From positions 1,896,930 through 1,960,929 of the forward strand of contig NC_030389.2 in assembly GCF_001625215.2 (NCBI RefSeq): 64,000 nucleotides of DNA, given 5' to 3'. This DNA comes from Daucus carota subsp. sativus (Eukaryota; Streptophyta; Magnoliopsida; Apiales; Apiaceae). The notes under the pieces are model-generated. The model was given only the letters and a program-made list of their open reading frames with translations. It searched no databases and was not told the DNA's origin. Within the stretch, counting starts at the first letter, position 1, and each line of letters begins with the position of its first letter. This document shows positions 10,742 through 21,177 of the stretch, piece after piece. The position numbers and the translations under genes were made by a program.

Positions 10742-13700
10742 ATGGCTAGAAGAGAGGAAGAACGAAGGAGGAGCTCCAGATCTGCTCCAAAAACAAAATC
10801 AACAAAAGCTATCAGCTCGCCGGAAGTCGAGCTACCTAGCACCTTAAAGCCTAAAAAGCTGTTTGTCGAAGCCACGCCGCAAGGATCTGTTGCTGCTCCG
10901 GCATTTTCAGACCCTACGGGTGGTGGAAGAAGGCGCGGTCCCAAGAGGACCGTGGTAACACCACAAGGAAAGCACGTATTAACTAGTGATGCACGTCTTC
11001 ATCTGGAAAAGCTTAAGGCTCAGCGATTGCGAGCTCAAGCTGGAAAAGCTTACGAGGTGGCTAATCTCGAAGATGAGCTTCTAGCTCTTGACACTAGGAG
11101 ACGCATGCTCGCTTCTCGAGTGCGTCAACAGAGGGAGATTGCACGCCTGGAGGCGGAGATGGGGACTGCCTCCCAGGAGTATCAAACAAGAGATGATGAC
11201 GAGATCTCATGGAGACCATCAAACAACAGTGAGTACTCGACAAGAGCTGACTCGGCTGGATCATACAGCTCTCGTCACCGTAAGAAGAAGAAGACACTTG
11301 ATGAAGAGGAAGAAGCAGAAACAGGACCTAACCCTAAGATGAACGTTGAACTCACCAAACTCAGGAGAGAGGTCGCTCAGTTAAGAGAACAAGTCAAAAC
11401 AGGCTCGAGTGGTCTCGATGTTCCATCTGAGAGCCCCCTCTCTGAGGAAATTGAGAGCTACATGCTGGACAAGAATCTCAAAATCCCCAATATAGGTCAG
11501 TTCGACGGGACGACGGCCCCGTCTGACTTTATTAATCAATTTGATGGAAGAATGAGTTACTATGGGCACTCACAGATATCTCGATGCCGCTTCTTCTGCA
11601 CTTGTCTTAGCGGCACAGCATTAGAGTGGTTTGACAATCTGCCTCCGCGCTCCATAGACTCTTGGAGTACACTGAAGAATAAGTTTCGAACAAGGTTCTC
11701 AAGTAACAAGAAAGGTGGCAAAATTACAGCCTCTTTAATGACAGTGCGCCAAAGGTCCTCAGAATCTCTTAGAGACTTTTTGGCGCGCTTCAGAAATGAG
11801 GTGGCTCTCATACCTAATCTCATTGACGAGCTGGCTATCAACTACTTGGCCGCAGGGGTAGACAAGTCTCGGCATGGACTTATTCTAGAGGAGTTCTTTG
11901 AGAAGAACCCCCGAACCCTACAGGCAGCTATGGAGATCTTTGAGCATAGACTCACAATTCAGGAGGCCGTTGGCAGTATTCAGATGCACTCACCTCAGGC
12001 CAGACGATGGGATAGAAATTCTGGTTCGTCAAGCAAGTGGGAAGCAAGGAGACCAGACAATCGCACTTCTCAAGGAAGCGAAGGAGCTGAGAACCAGCGA
12101 GCCAATTTGGTCACACAGCAAAGCCAAGCAGCCTCTGCGCCTCAGCAGCCCAGAGGCTCTTGGCCCCCTCGGCCCCCAAGGGAGCAAAAGGAGTACACTA
12201 AACTTAATGTGGGACTCAACGAAATCTTGGCTGTCATAAAAGCTGATCTTAATTATCGACCTCCAAGGCCGATGAATCCTGATAGACCAGCTAGTGACAG
12301 GTACTGCGATTACCATGAGGATACCGGGCATACAACAGACAGGTGCTATCAACTAAGGAATCTCATCGAAAGAAAGATACAAAGCGGAGAATTTTCACAT
12401 TGGGTTTTGAAAGATGACTCAAGCCAGGCCAAGCAACCAGATGCTGACAGAATCATTGATGTCATTTCTGGGGGGATAGCTGCTGGGGGCGCTTCAAACA
12501 ATTCTAAAAAATCATATGCCAGGGAAGTATTCAGGATTGACTCTAAGCGACCAAAGCGTAACCCTTCCCCGGTAATTTCGTTCTCTGATGCAGACTACTC
12601 AGAAGATCTGTTAGAAACACACCAGGACGCTCTGGTCATAACAACAAAAATCGGAACCAATCTGGTCAAGAAGATTCTCATTGACAATGGTAGTTCGGTG
12701 GACATTCTTTATCACGGAGCTTTCCTAAGGATGGATCTAGGGGATAGAAAACTTGAAGATGCTAGGGGATCTCCTTTATACGGGTTCACCGGAAATGAGG
12801 TTCGAGTCGTAGGAACCATTGATCTACCGGTTCTGTTTGGATCACCACCCTGCCAGCTTTGGAGGGTACTCAAGTTCCATGTGATAAATGCAGAATGTAG
12901 TTACAATGCCATCATAGGGCGAACCACCCAGTCCGCTCTTAAGGCAATAACATCCATCACACATTTAAAGATGAAGTTCCCCACTGAATTTGGAATAGGA
13001 GAGGTTAAGGGTGACCAAAGAATGTCCAGGCAGTGTTATATTTCCAATGTGAAACCGAAAAGGAAGCCTCATCGGTCCTCTGCCTCTTCGGTAAATCAGG
13101 TCTCCAGCCAGCCTCCTCATTCGGACCAACCCATCAAGGAAACACTGGGAAGCACTGAGTCACAGGCAAACAATGAAATGCTGGAGTCTCCGGCCTATGA
13201 ACTCATGGACATTGACCCACAGGTTGATCAGGAGGTGGTAAGACCCCCTGCCTGTGAGCCAAATGAGACACTAGAGCAAATAAGCATTGATCCAAACAAT
13301 TCAGAAAGAACAGTGGGAATAGGAACAAACCTTTCCCCACAAGTACGACAAAGCTTAATTTCCCTGCTGCAAGAGTTCGCTGACATATTCGCTTGGTCAC
13401 CCAGCGATATGCCGGGGATTCCAGAAGATATAGCACTCCATCGCCTAAACATAAAGCCTGAATTCAGATGCGTCAAACAGAAGAAAAGAACCTTCTCACC
13501 TGAGAAGCAAGAGGCCATAGAGGCTGAACTCAAACGCCTCTCTGAAGCAGGGTTCATAAAAGAAGTTCAATATCCGACGTGGATCGCCAACGCAGTGCTG
13601 GTAAAGAAAAGCAACGGTAAATGGCGAATGTGTGTGGACTACTCTGACCTTAACAGGGCCTGCCCCAAGGACTTCTACCCTCTGCCAAATATCGATCAAC

Positions 13701-16489
13701 TCATAGATGCTACGGCGGGTCACGAACTAATCTCCTTTATGGACGCGTTTTCGGGCTATAACCAAATTAAACTAGCTAAGGAAGACCAGGATAGCACCGC
13801 CTTCATCACCCACAAGGGGGTATTCGCCTACACGGTATTACCCTTTGGGCTCCTCAATGCAGGCGCCACGTTTCAAAGAACCATGGATACAGTTTTCGCG
13901 GACCAAATAGGAAGAAACATGGAGATATATGTCGATGACATGATTGTAAAGTCGGTAAAAGCACCATCCCATGCAAAGGATCTGCGAGAAACATTTGACT
14001 GCATAAGGAAAAATCAAATTAGACTAAACCCCGCCAAGTGTTCGTTTGGTTTAGGGGGCGGCAAATTCCTGGGATACTTACTCACCCAGAGGGGCATAGA
14101 GGCAGATCCTTCCCAGATTGCAGCAATAAGGGACATACAGCCTCCCAAAACAGTCAAAGACTTGCAAATCCTTACTGGCTGCATCGCAGCACTGAGACGA
14201 TTCATTCCTCAATCATCCAAGCGGAGTCTTCCCATGTATGAGGCCATTAAACAAGCATCCAAGGCACGACACTTCGAGTGGACTCAAGAGTGTCAGAACA
14301 GCCTAGACGACATCAAAGGGTTCTTAGCAAATCCACCAGTATTGGCAAGGGCCATACCAGGCGAGCCTCTCAAGTTGTACCTCTCAGCTTCTGATTCAAC
14401 AACAGCGGCGGTATTGATAAAAGAAGAAGGGACTGAGCAAAGACCAGTATACTATGCCAGCCATATGCTTAAAGACACCGAGACACGATACAGCAAAATT
14501 GAAAAATTGGTCTTAGCCTTAGTAACGGCAAGCAGGAAACTGAGACAGTATTTCCAAGGTAGAAGCATCACTGTCATGACATCTCAGCCCCTCCGCCGAG
14601 TACTTCATCGGCCAGACATCTCAGGCAGGCTAGCAGCCTGGACCATCGAGTTAAGTCAGTTCAACTTAGAATTTGAACCACGAAACTCAATGAAGTCTCA
14701 GGCACTGTCAGACTTCGTGGCAGAATGCAACTTCTCCGAAAGACCACAACAAGGCCCCGCCCAATCACTAACCGACAAGGCATGGACCTTGTATACCGAT
14801 GGATCATCAACATCTGAAGTAGGTGGTGCCGGGGTACTTCTAGTTAGTCCTGAAGGATTCAAAGTTCAACAAGCCATACGCTTCGGATTTCCAGCCACGA
14901 ACAATGAAGCAGAGTATGAGGCTTTAATCGCAGGGATAAAGCTGGCAAGCCACTTAGACGCTAAAATAGTGGACATTTTTTCAGATTCACAGTTGGTGGT
15001 AAAGCAAGTGTCTGGCGAATTCAAGGCTACCAATGAAAGGATGATAGCGTACTTGAAAGTCGCAATCACCCTTCTAGGTACATTTACCTCGTGGAGCATC
15101 AAAAACATAGCTAGGTCAGCCAATCACTGGGCTGATGCCTTGTCAAAACTAGCTACATCCACGGCGGCAAAGAACTCGGAACCTATTTACGTAAAGGAAC
15201 TGACGTGCCCGTCTCTGGTTCAAGAAACGGTCAACTGCATTACAAGTCAAGATGATTGGAGGACCCCAATCATTCAACATATCAAAGGGACTTTAAACTT
15301 AGAGGATAAAGCTGAACAAAGGAAAATTGCATTCAAAGCGCGCAACTACTGTCTGATTAGTGACCAACTTTACCGACGAGCACTAGTGGAACCACTTCTC
15401 AAGTGCATCGGTCAGCAGGAGGTTCAAACAGCTATGCAAGAAATACACTCGGGAATTTGTGGAAATCACATCTCTGGTAGAAACATGGCCTTAAAAATAA
15501 TGAGACACGGGGTGTATTGGCCAACCATGAAACAAGATTGTGAGGAATACTCGAAAAAATGTAAAGCATGTCAACTTTACGGGACAGTAAGTCACAAACC
15601 CACAGCAACGTTCAGCGCATCTCAGTCTCCATGCCCCTTTGCCATGTGGGGTATTGATCTAGTCGGCCCTTTGCCTAAGTGCACTGGCCAGAAACAATTT
15701 TTGATCGTGGCCATCGATTACTACACCAAGTGGCCAGAGGCTAAGCCCCTAGCAAGGATCAGAGAAGCAGAAGTAGTCCAGTTCTTCATGGAAAACATAG
15801 TGTTTCGCTTCGGGGTACCCAGGGTCATAGTGACAGATAACGGATCGCAGTTCACAGGCAAGGATTTTGAAGAGGCTTTAGGCCAGCTAAAGATAACACA
15901 CATCAAGTCTTCAGTAGCATATCCGCAGGCTAATGGTCAAGTCGAGATTACCAACAAGGCGATACTACAGGGAATCAAGAAGAGGCTTCTAGACGCACCG
16001 TCTAACTGGGTTGACGAGTTACCAAATGTCCTGTGGGGATACCGTACTACCCCAAGAACCGCGACAGGCGAGACACCCTTTCGCCTAGCATACGGGACAG
16101 AGGCAGTGTTACCACTAGAAATCAGCATGGGGTCTCTCAGGATCGAAAATTTCAATCAGCAAGGGAATGAAGAAGGGCTCAGACTCAACATCGACCTCGT
16201 TGAAGAAGTGAGGGACAGGGCTCAGCTTAAGGTTGCTCAATACCAACAAAAGGTGGCCCAGTACTACAATGCCAAACTCAAGCCTCGCCAATTCCAGGAA
16301 AACGATTTGGTTCTCAGGGAAGCAGCAGCCTCAATGCCACTCAAGATGAGCAAGCTCTCAGCTCCTTGGGAGGGCCCTTACAAGATAATCAAAGTGGTCA
16401 GGCCAGGAACTTACCGCCTTGCCCAGCTAGACGGCTCTCCAATACCAAACACCTGGAATGCAATTCACCTAAAGAAGTTCTACCAATGA
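10742..16489 (+). CDS. Retrotransposon Gag-Pol polyprotein (1915 aa)
   Basis: One uninterrupted frame from ATG 10742 to the stop at 16489. The N terminus is basic and helical (residues 1-250). The Gag core is about 250-410. A Cys/His motif CDYHEDTGHTTDRC lies near 521-534. The aspartic protease has D648 in LIDNGSS. Reverse transcriptase is about 930-1110, with YVDD at 1063-1066. A first RNase H begins near 1211 and reads LYLSASD, so the usual first catalytic Asp is replaced by Ser1215. A second, archaeal-type RNase H is complete: D1353 in YTDGSS, the Glu of NNEAEYEAL near 1389, D1415 in SDSQ, and D1465. Integrase has an HHCC zinc finger from H1569 and the D1639-D1699-E1735 triad with the usual 35-residue spacing. 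The product makes virus-like particles, copies the RNA and integrates it. No chromodomain is evident at the C terminus. All motifs are intact, so it may be active. Confidence 0.97.
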   Translation: MARREEERRRSSRSAPKTKSTKAISSPEVELPSTLKPKKLFVEATPQGSVAAPAFSDPTGGGRRRGPKRTVVTPQGKHVLTSDARLHLEKLKAQRLRAQAGKAYEVANLEDELLALDTRRRMLASRVRQQREIARLEAEMGTASQEYQTRDDDEISWRPSNNSEYSTRADSAGSYSSRHRKKKKTLDEEEEAETGPNPKMNVELTKLRREVAQLREQVKTGSSGLDVPSESPLSEEIESYMLDKNLKIPNIGQFDGTTAPSDFINQFDGRMSYYGHSQISRCRFFCTCLSGTALEWFDNLPPRSIDSWSTLKNKFRTRFSSNKKGGKITASLMTVRQRSSESLRDFLARFRNEVALIPNLIDELAINYLAAGVDKSRHGLILEEFFEKNPRTLQAAMEIFEHRLTIQEAVGSIQMHSPQARRWDRNSGSSSKWEARRPDNRTSQGSEGAENQRANLVTQQSQAASAPQQPRGSWPPRPPREQKEYTKLNVGLNEILAVIKADLNYRPPRPMNPDRPASDRYCDYHEDTGHTTDRCYQLRNLIERKIQSGEFSHWVLKDDSSQAKQPDADRIIDVISGGIAAGGASNNSKKSYAREVFRIDSKRPKRNPSPVISFSDADYSEDLLETHQDALVITTKIGTNLVKKILIDNGSSVDILYHGAFLRMDLGDRKLEDARGSPLYGFTGNEVRVVGTIDLPVLFGSPPCQLWRVLKFHVINAECSYNAIIGRTTQSALKAITSITHLKMKFPTEFGIGEVKGDQRMSRQCYISNVKPKRKPHRSSASSVNQVSSQPPHSDQPIKETLGSTESQANNEMLESPAYELMDIDPQVDQEVVRPPACEPNETLEQISIDPNNSERTVGIGTNLSPQVRQSLISLLQEFADIFAWSPSDMPGIPEDIALHRLNIKPEFRCVKQKKRTFSPEKQEAIEAELKRLSEAGFIKEVQYPTWIANAVLVKKSNGKWRMCVDYSDLNRACPKDFYPLPNIDQLIDATAGHELISFMDAFSGYNQIKLAKEDQDSTAFITHKGVFAYTVLPFGLLNAGATFQRTMDTVFADQIGRNMEIYVDDMIVKSVKAPSHAKDLRETFDCIRKNQIRLNPAKCSFGLGGGKFLGYLLTQRGIEADPSQIAAIRDIQPPKTVKDLQILTGCIAALRRFIPQSSKRSLPMYEAIKQASKARHFEWTQECQNSLDDIKGFLANPPVLARAIPGEPLKLYLSASDSTTAAVLIKEEGTEQRPVYYASHMLKDTETRYSKIEKLVLALVTASRKLRQYFQGRSITVMTSQPLRRVLHRPDISGRLAAWTIELSQFNLEFEPRNSMKSQALSDFVAECNFSERPQQGPAQSLTDKAWTLYTDGSSTSEVGGAGVLLVSPEGFKVQQAIRFGFPATNNEAEYEALIAGIKLASHLDAKIVDIFSDSQLVVKQVSGEFKATNERMIAYLKVAITLLGTFTSWSIKNIARSANHWADALSKLATSTAAKNSEPIYVKELTCPSLVQETVNCITSQDDWRTPIIQHIKGTLNLEDKAEQRKIAFKARNYCLISDQLYRRALVEPLLKCIGQQEVQTAMQEIHSGICGNHISGRNMALKIMRHGVYWPTMKQDCEEYSKKCKACQLYGTVSHKPTATFSASQSPCPFAMWGIDLVGPLPKCTGQKQFLIVAIDYYTKWPEAKPLARIREAEVVQFFMENIVFRFGVPRVIVTDNGSQFTGKDFEEALGQLKITHIKSSVAYPQANGQVEITNKAILQGIKKRLLDAPSNWVDELPNVLWGYRTTPRTATGETPFRLAYGTEAVLPLEISMGSLRIENFNQQGNEEGLRLNIDLVEEVRDRAQLKVAQYQQKVAQYYNAKLKPRQFQENDLVLREAAASMPLKMSKLSAPWEGPYKIIKVVRPGTYRLAQLDGSPIPNTWNAIHLKKFYQ

Positions 16490-17365
16490 TGAGCCCACCA
16501 AATCTATCTATCTACGTATTTTCAACATGGCAACTAGCAAAGACTACCTAAGCCACTAAGGCACTTTTGACTACCTACTCCAAACTCGGCAACAGTACTT
16601 GCCAAGGAAAGATATGTATTACTTTTGTTTAAACTCAACATTATCAAGCATATTCTAATATCAAGAAATCATTTGTCTTTGGTTGAGTACGACATTATCT
16701 ATCCACTTTTTTTTTTTTTTTTACGCATACTACACAGCGCATATCACTTTTAATACACAACTTCACAAGTGACACATTCAACACAAGGACACAGCAAACA
16801 GCGAGCCACGTTCATTGACATCGAGGTACATCACATTATATTTTAAACAAACAACGCTTCACACACACTACGCATATCCTAAACACATCACATTATATTT
16901 TCCAAACCCAAGCACACAACATTACACAATTCAAATATTTAAAACAAAGCGCGTCAAGCGAGGCAAACTTTTTACAAAATAAAGCATACTTCAGCATTTG
17001 CATGACTTACGCCAAAAGGCAACAAAATGCTACGCCATTACTAGCACAAAAGTGCCTTACTTCAGTTACATCATCTTTCGCACACAACAATTCAAGCACA
17101 CAGATATCAGACAATGCAAATTTTTTTTTTAGAGAAGGCATAACAGATACGAAAAATATTTCGTTACTTCAAGTCTTGTACGAGGACCCAAAATACACAT
17201 AACTTGCGCCGACAGGCAGCAAAGGTTCCAAACAGATTCGGCCGATATAACGGCAACAAACATCCAAACCAGCAACATCCAAGCAAGTAATAAGGTACGA
17301 TAAAGTTAAATACATAAAGCCTATAGGGCATTCCCCAGGCATGATAAACAGAAAACAGAGATAAG
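16490..17365 (+). other. Non-coding 3' stretch of the retrotransposon
   Basis: Between the integrase stop and the end of the antisense gene. It is A- and C-rich with a T15 run near 16708 and several CACATTATATTTT-like repeats. I see no long frame. It could hold the polyadenylation signals of the antisense transcript. Confidence 0.6.
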
Positions 17366-19440
17366 TCAAGAGGCCGAGCCAGCACCCTTAGCAGAACAGG
17401 CATCTCCTCCACGACTCCGGGCAACGTCTGCGCAGTGGTGATCAAAGGTGTGAGCGCTCACATCCAGCCCAGCTTCGGAAACTCGATTCCAACAAAGATT
17501 GTATCCACTCTCTAAGGCCTTGAAGGCTTCAGTCGAACTCTTCTCCAAAGCATCCCTCACTTCGGCCAATTCCTCCTCAAGCACTCGCTTCTCCTGCTTC
17601 AACTCTTCAAGAACAGCAGTGTGCTCCAAGTTAAGCTTGGCCACAGCAGCTCTATGATCAGCTTCCATGGAATGGAAGGAAGCTACCAGAGAATTCAAAG
17701 ACTCCTTGTCAGTGGACAGCTCCTCAACCTGCTCCTGCAACTTAGACACTAGCTTGGCTGAATCATCATGCTTTTTGGCAAGACTGGCCAATCGCCTCTC
17801 AGCTTCTCCCTTAAGCCGCACAGCATCGGCAGCATCGAGACGAAGGTGAGCAAGCTCAGCCTCCGCACATCCTCTAGCACTCAGGGCAACTAGCCGATCA
17901 AACTCCAGTATAAACTACGGAAAACAGGGAAGCAAAAGAGGTAAAATTCAGTTAAACAATCAACAAAGTATATCTCATCTTCAAAGGTACACGCCGACAA
18001 GAAAATGTATGTATGCACATATATAGTTCAAACAAAGATAACAGACCTGATCGAGGCGATCCTTAGCAACGGAAGCCGTCTTAGCAATAGAATACACTTC
18101 GTCCTCAGCTGACTTCTCAGGTTCCACCAAGCCTTGATGAGGCTTCAACACTTCTCCACCACTCGACTTCTTAACCAATCTTATTTTCTTATGCACAACA
18201 GGAGTGTCATCTACTATTTCCTTCCCAGAACGCCGACGAGTTACACGAACGGGTACTTCAGGCTCAACCTTTCCAGAGGACTCCTCTATGAGTTCTACCG
18301 AGTGACTAGGTGCAACAGTTCGGGGTTTGGAGGTCTCTTCAAAATCTTTGTCACCAGTCACCTCCATTCCTTTCCCCATCATAGAGGACGCACCTCTCTG
18401 AGCAAGTTTAGACATCAAAGCATCGCTGATCATCTTGCGAGGAGACCGCCTCAACGCTCGTAGAGCTTCTCCGGAAACTGCACAACAAACAAAGCAATCA
18501 AAAAAACCAAACGTAATAGTCACAATACAAGTAAAGATACAAAGTCCTTACGACAATGGGTTTCTAAAAACTCTTCTTTAGAAAGTTGATCAGAGGAGAA
18601 CTGCTCTGTGGTCCCATGGAAGGACTTCAAATACTCATCGGTAAAAGGACTGGGCATATTATTTATAATGCGAAGCCACGACTGAGAAACGTCATCCCAG
18701 GGACCAACAGAGTCAAGATCGCCTCCAACCAAATAGGCCCATCTTTCTTGCCAGCCCGAGTGAGATGGCCTCACATTCACTAAGCGAACACGTTTAGGTT
18801 TCTTGTCCAGATAAAGTTGCCCCCCAGTGTTCTTAAATCGGAAAATAGACAATAACAAATCTACGGTGGGGATCTTTTTCAGTTCATGACAGCGTGCTAT
18901 AACACCAGATATTTGCGCTATGGCGTTAGGGGCGAGCTGGGCAAGGCCACAACCCAAAACTCGATACACAGCAGCAAATAGGGGGTGCATAGGAAGTCGA
19001 AAACCCATATCAAAAAAGATCAGAGGAACACCCTGCCATCCGCCTTTCGGCATATGCCACAAACGGTCTCGGCCTCTAGGCAAGTGGTACTCATATCCAC
19101 TTGCCAGGTCGCAGCCATTCTCAAGCTTTTCCAACAATTCAACAGAATCTTCCTCAATGATACTCCGGTAATTAAAGGCAGGCTTCGTTCGAAACAACTT
19201 TATCAAGTCCTTCGACATACCTGCAGTGGGGGCCAAAGACCCCGTCTTGGCAGGGGGGAGCCGAGACATTTCAAGAATCTCGGGATCAACTGACTCAAGA
19301 ACATCATAATCGCCCTCCAAGGAAGCAATATTATGAGAAGAAGAGTGCGGAACTTGGGCAGAGGACAAGGGGGTGAGTTCGCCGAAAACGGCGTCGCCGG
19401 TGGCATCGACAACAAGAGGGGAAGTCGAAGAGTGATCCAT
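17366..19440 (-). CDS. Antisense three-exon ORF of the Tat element (622 aa)
   Basis: Minus-strand exons 19440-18552, 18477-18047 and 17914-17366 join in phase 1 and phase 0. The donors are C|GTAAGG and CAG|GTCTGT; the acceptors are TGTGCAG and TTCCGTAG. The first ATG could also be eight codons earlier (19464). Exon 1 (residues 1-296) contains a globular domain with FFDMGFRLPMHPLFAAVYR and AQLAPNAIAQISG, recognised as the plant 'putative gypsy type transposon' family (Pfam Transposase_28). Exon 2 (297-440) is charged, with basic clusters such as VTRRRSGKE and HKKIRLVKK that could be nuclear signals. Exon 3 (441-622) is a long coiled coil rich in Glu, Leu and Lys. Antisense ORFs in this position are known from Tat-lineage elements; their role is unknown. 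The frames are intact, implying selection or recent origin. A promoter would lie between 19441 and the 3' LTR. Splicing is inferred. Confidence 0.85.
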
Positions 19441-19705
19441 GAAGGGGGAGAAAAGAAGACACAAGACTCAAGAGAGAAAACAAGAAAATACCTGAAGAGA
19501 GCGAAAGCGGTCAAAGCCAAGTTGGAAGGTAGCGTGCTGAGAAGTTAAAAAGATTTAAAGACAGGCATAAGTACAGAAGGCGCGACTTCCCGAGGAGCTC
19601 GAAGCGTCTTCAGCTTCGGGGCCGAGCCCATCTACAAAGACTGAGGGAAATTTTTTCTTTTTTTTCTTTTAGATATTAAAAGCCCATCTAAAGATGTGCT
19701 TAACT

Positions 19706-19720
19706 GTGGGGGGGACAAAA
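19706..19720 (+). other. Polypurine tract
   Basis: GTGGGGGGGACAAAA immediately precedes the 3' LTR. It is purine-rich apart from two bases and is the expected plus-strand primer for reverse transcription. Confidence 0.85.
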
Positions 19721-19871
19721 TGTTGGGCCCCAGCCCACTAAGAATAGAAAGGCCCAAGGCCCATAATCCAATCAGGGGTCTATAAATAGAGGAAAGAAAG
19801 AACTTGTGAGGGGTTGGAATATTTGAGAGGAAAAGAATATGTAAATGAGGGAAACACTATAATCCCCAACA
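19721..19871 (+). repeat. 3' LTR (151 bp)
   Basis: Reads the same as the 5' LTR over all 151 bp by eye, and is followed by the ATCTC duplication at 19872-19876. Confidence 0.95.
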
Positions 19872-19876
19872 ATCTC

Positions 19877-20200
19877 CTCTATGGCAAAGGTGTGATCCCT
19901 GCTTTGTTTTCTACGTATTTTTTGTTTATTTCATATTATTTGTTAACTGATGGTGCTAATTGTAATCTCATCCAGGATACTATTTATGTATTTTATCTAT
20001 TTATTATTGCAGTTGAATTTCGTCGGGAAACTGTTCGATGATTTGTCCAAAAGAACAAGTTCGATGAATATATCAATATTCAGGTAACTTTTGTATATGA
20101 ATATGTGGGTTTTGTATATGTCGGGTATCTTATTTTTAACTATTGATTCATGGAGTTGGACTTCTTTATGATGGTTGTAACATGATGTAGGATAGCTTTA
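19877..20200. other. Right flank of the retrotransposon, unassigned
   Basis: This would join 10528 directly if the element were removed. It contains a possible exon at 19992-20081 (acceptor TTGCAG, donor CAG|GTAACT) whose translations I do not recognise. Confidence 0.4.
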
Positions 20201-20204
20201 TATT

Positions 20205-20279
20205 TTTTAATGGAGTTTGATATGGTTGGTGTTGACCCTTCACTTGCTAATGCCTTCCGTAGAATTCTTATAGCTGAGG
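20205..20279 (+). pseudogene. RPAC1-like exon fragment (Pol I/III subunit)
   Basis: The translation [23 protein letters not shown] matches the conserved block of RNA polymerase I/III subunit RPAC1 (plant homologues read [17 protein letters not shown]). It ends in the donor GAG|GTAAGC at the place where the next exon should begin VPTMAIEK. No such exon follows and the upstream sequence is out of frame, so this is a fragment and not a gene. Introns flank it, so it came from DNA rather than from an mRNA copy. Confidence 0.75.
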
Positions 20280-21048
20280 TAAGCCTTTTTCTGTTTTTTT
20301 TTTGTATATACTGGATTTAGTTGGTATATGTAAAGGTCATTTTACCATGCTGATTAGTTAGGTTTTAGTGTTATTTTATTGTTTCTATGTGCAGCTTTCT
20401 ATATGTAGACATTTTTATTTCTTATATGTTAATGCATCTTGATATCTTGATAACTTATAGGAGTGCTAAACATGTGTGGACATTATTTTCATATAATATA
20501 CCATATATGTTCTTCATAATTTTTTTTAAATTATTTTGAGTTGCACACTGATTGTAGGAGTTCCCGAATCGAATCTGTGCTTTAAGTATATCTCTTGCAA
20601 ATTTTGATGTTGGTATTATAGGTCATTAGCTGGGGGAAATTTATTGTCACAAGCCACGTCCAGGTACTTTAATTGCTTTGTAAAAATTGGATATTGTGGG
20701 TGAATTAATAGCTGGAGGTTCGGTATATTTCTCTGTAGTTCTATACTTTTATATTTTTTCAAATGGCACATGATTTTTAATCAACTTATTTGTAAACAAA
20801 TTTCACTGAATTAAGTTAGCTCTATTAATTTCTTGACTCAGATAATAATATAGTGTCACTGTCAGGAACGTGGAATTGAGTTGCTATTGCATGTTTCATC
20901 TATTATATCTTAGATGACTATTGATGTATTTTAGTGTTTTCATTTGCTTATGCGTCACTTCCAGGGCAGTAGGCTTGAAAGTTGAAACATAGCACTCACG
21001 TTCATATGTATGATCGTTATTATTGCTGATAGTACTTTACATATGCAG

Positions 21049-21177
21049 GTCCCAGTTAGAGTTGCTGGAGGACTACTATTTGAACTTTTAGGCCAGTCAG
21101 CAGGTGATCCATTTGCTCCTGAAATACCCACGACTAATGGCTCAGCATATAGTTTTTTGCTCTATTATTATACTTAA
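21049..21177 (+). pseudogene. CorA-like gene exon fragment
   Basis: Starts after a TATGCAG acceptor and encodes VPVRVAGGLLFELLGQSAGDP followed by unrelated residues and a stop at 21175-21177. From memory this phrase occurs in plant proteins annotated as CorA-like magnesium transporter family members. I see no continuation into their downstream conserved region. It is an isolated captured exon or the relic of a lost gene. Confidence 0.5.

Larger units (their letters stand above)
10534..19871 (+). mobile_element. Complete Tat-type Ty3/gypsy LTR retrotransposon
   Basis: A 9338-bp element bounded by 151-bp LTRs (TGTTGGG at the start, CCCCAACA at the end) and the ATCTC duplication. In order it has: 5' LTR, primer-binding site, a single Gag-Pol frame (10742-16489), a non-coding stretch, an antisense three-exon reading frame (19440-17366), a polypurine tract and the 3' LTR. 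Two successive RNase H domains and the extra antisense gene place it in the Tat lineage of plant gypsy elements. Visually identical LTRs and an open 5.7-kb frame indicate a very recent insertion. The LTRs are unusually short for an element of this size. It sits among gene fragments, and no host gene model is visibly broken by it. Confidence 0.95.

Noticed and set aside
10708-16551. Many short frames on both strands inside the Gag-Pol region
   Set aside because: All are shadows of the 1915-codon frame, with no separate signals.
18586-19548. Plus-strand frames opposite the antisense gene
   Set aside because: They show no domains, and the minus-strand frames have the conserved protein pattern and splice sites.
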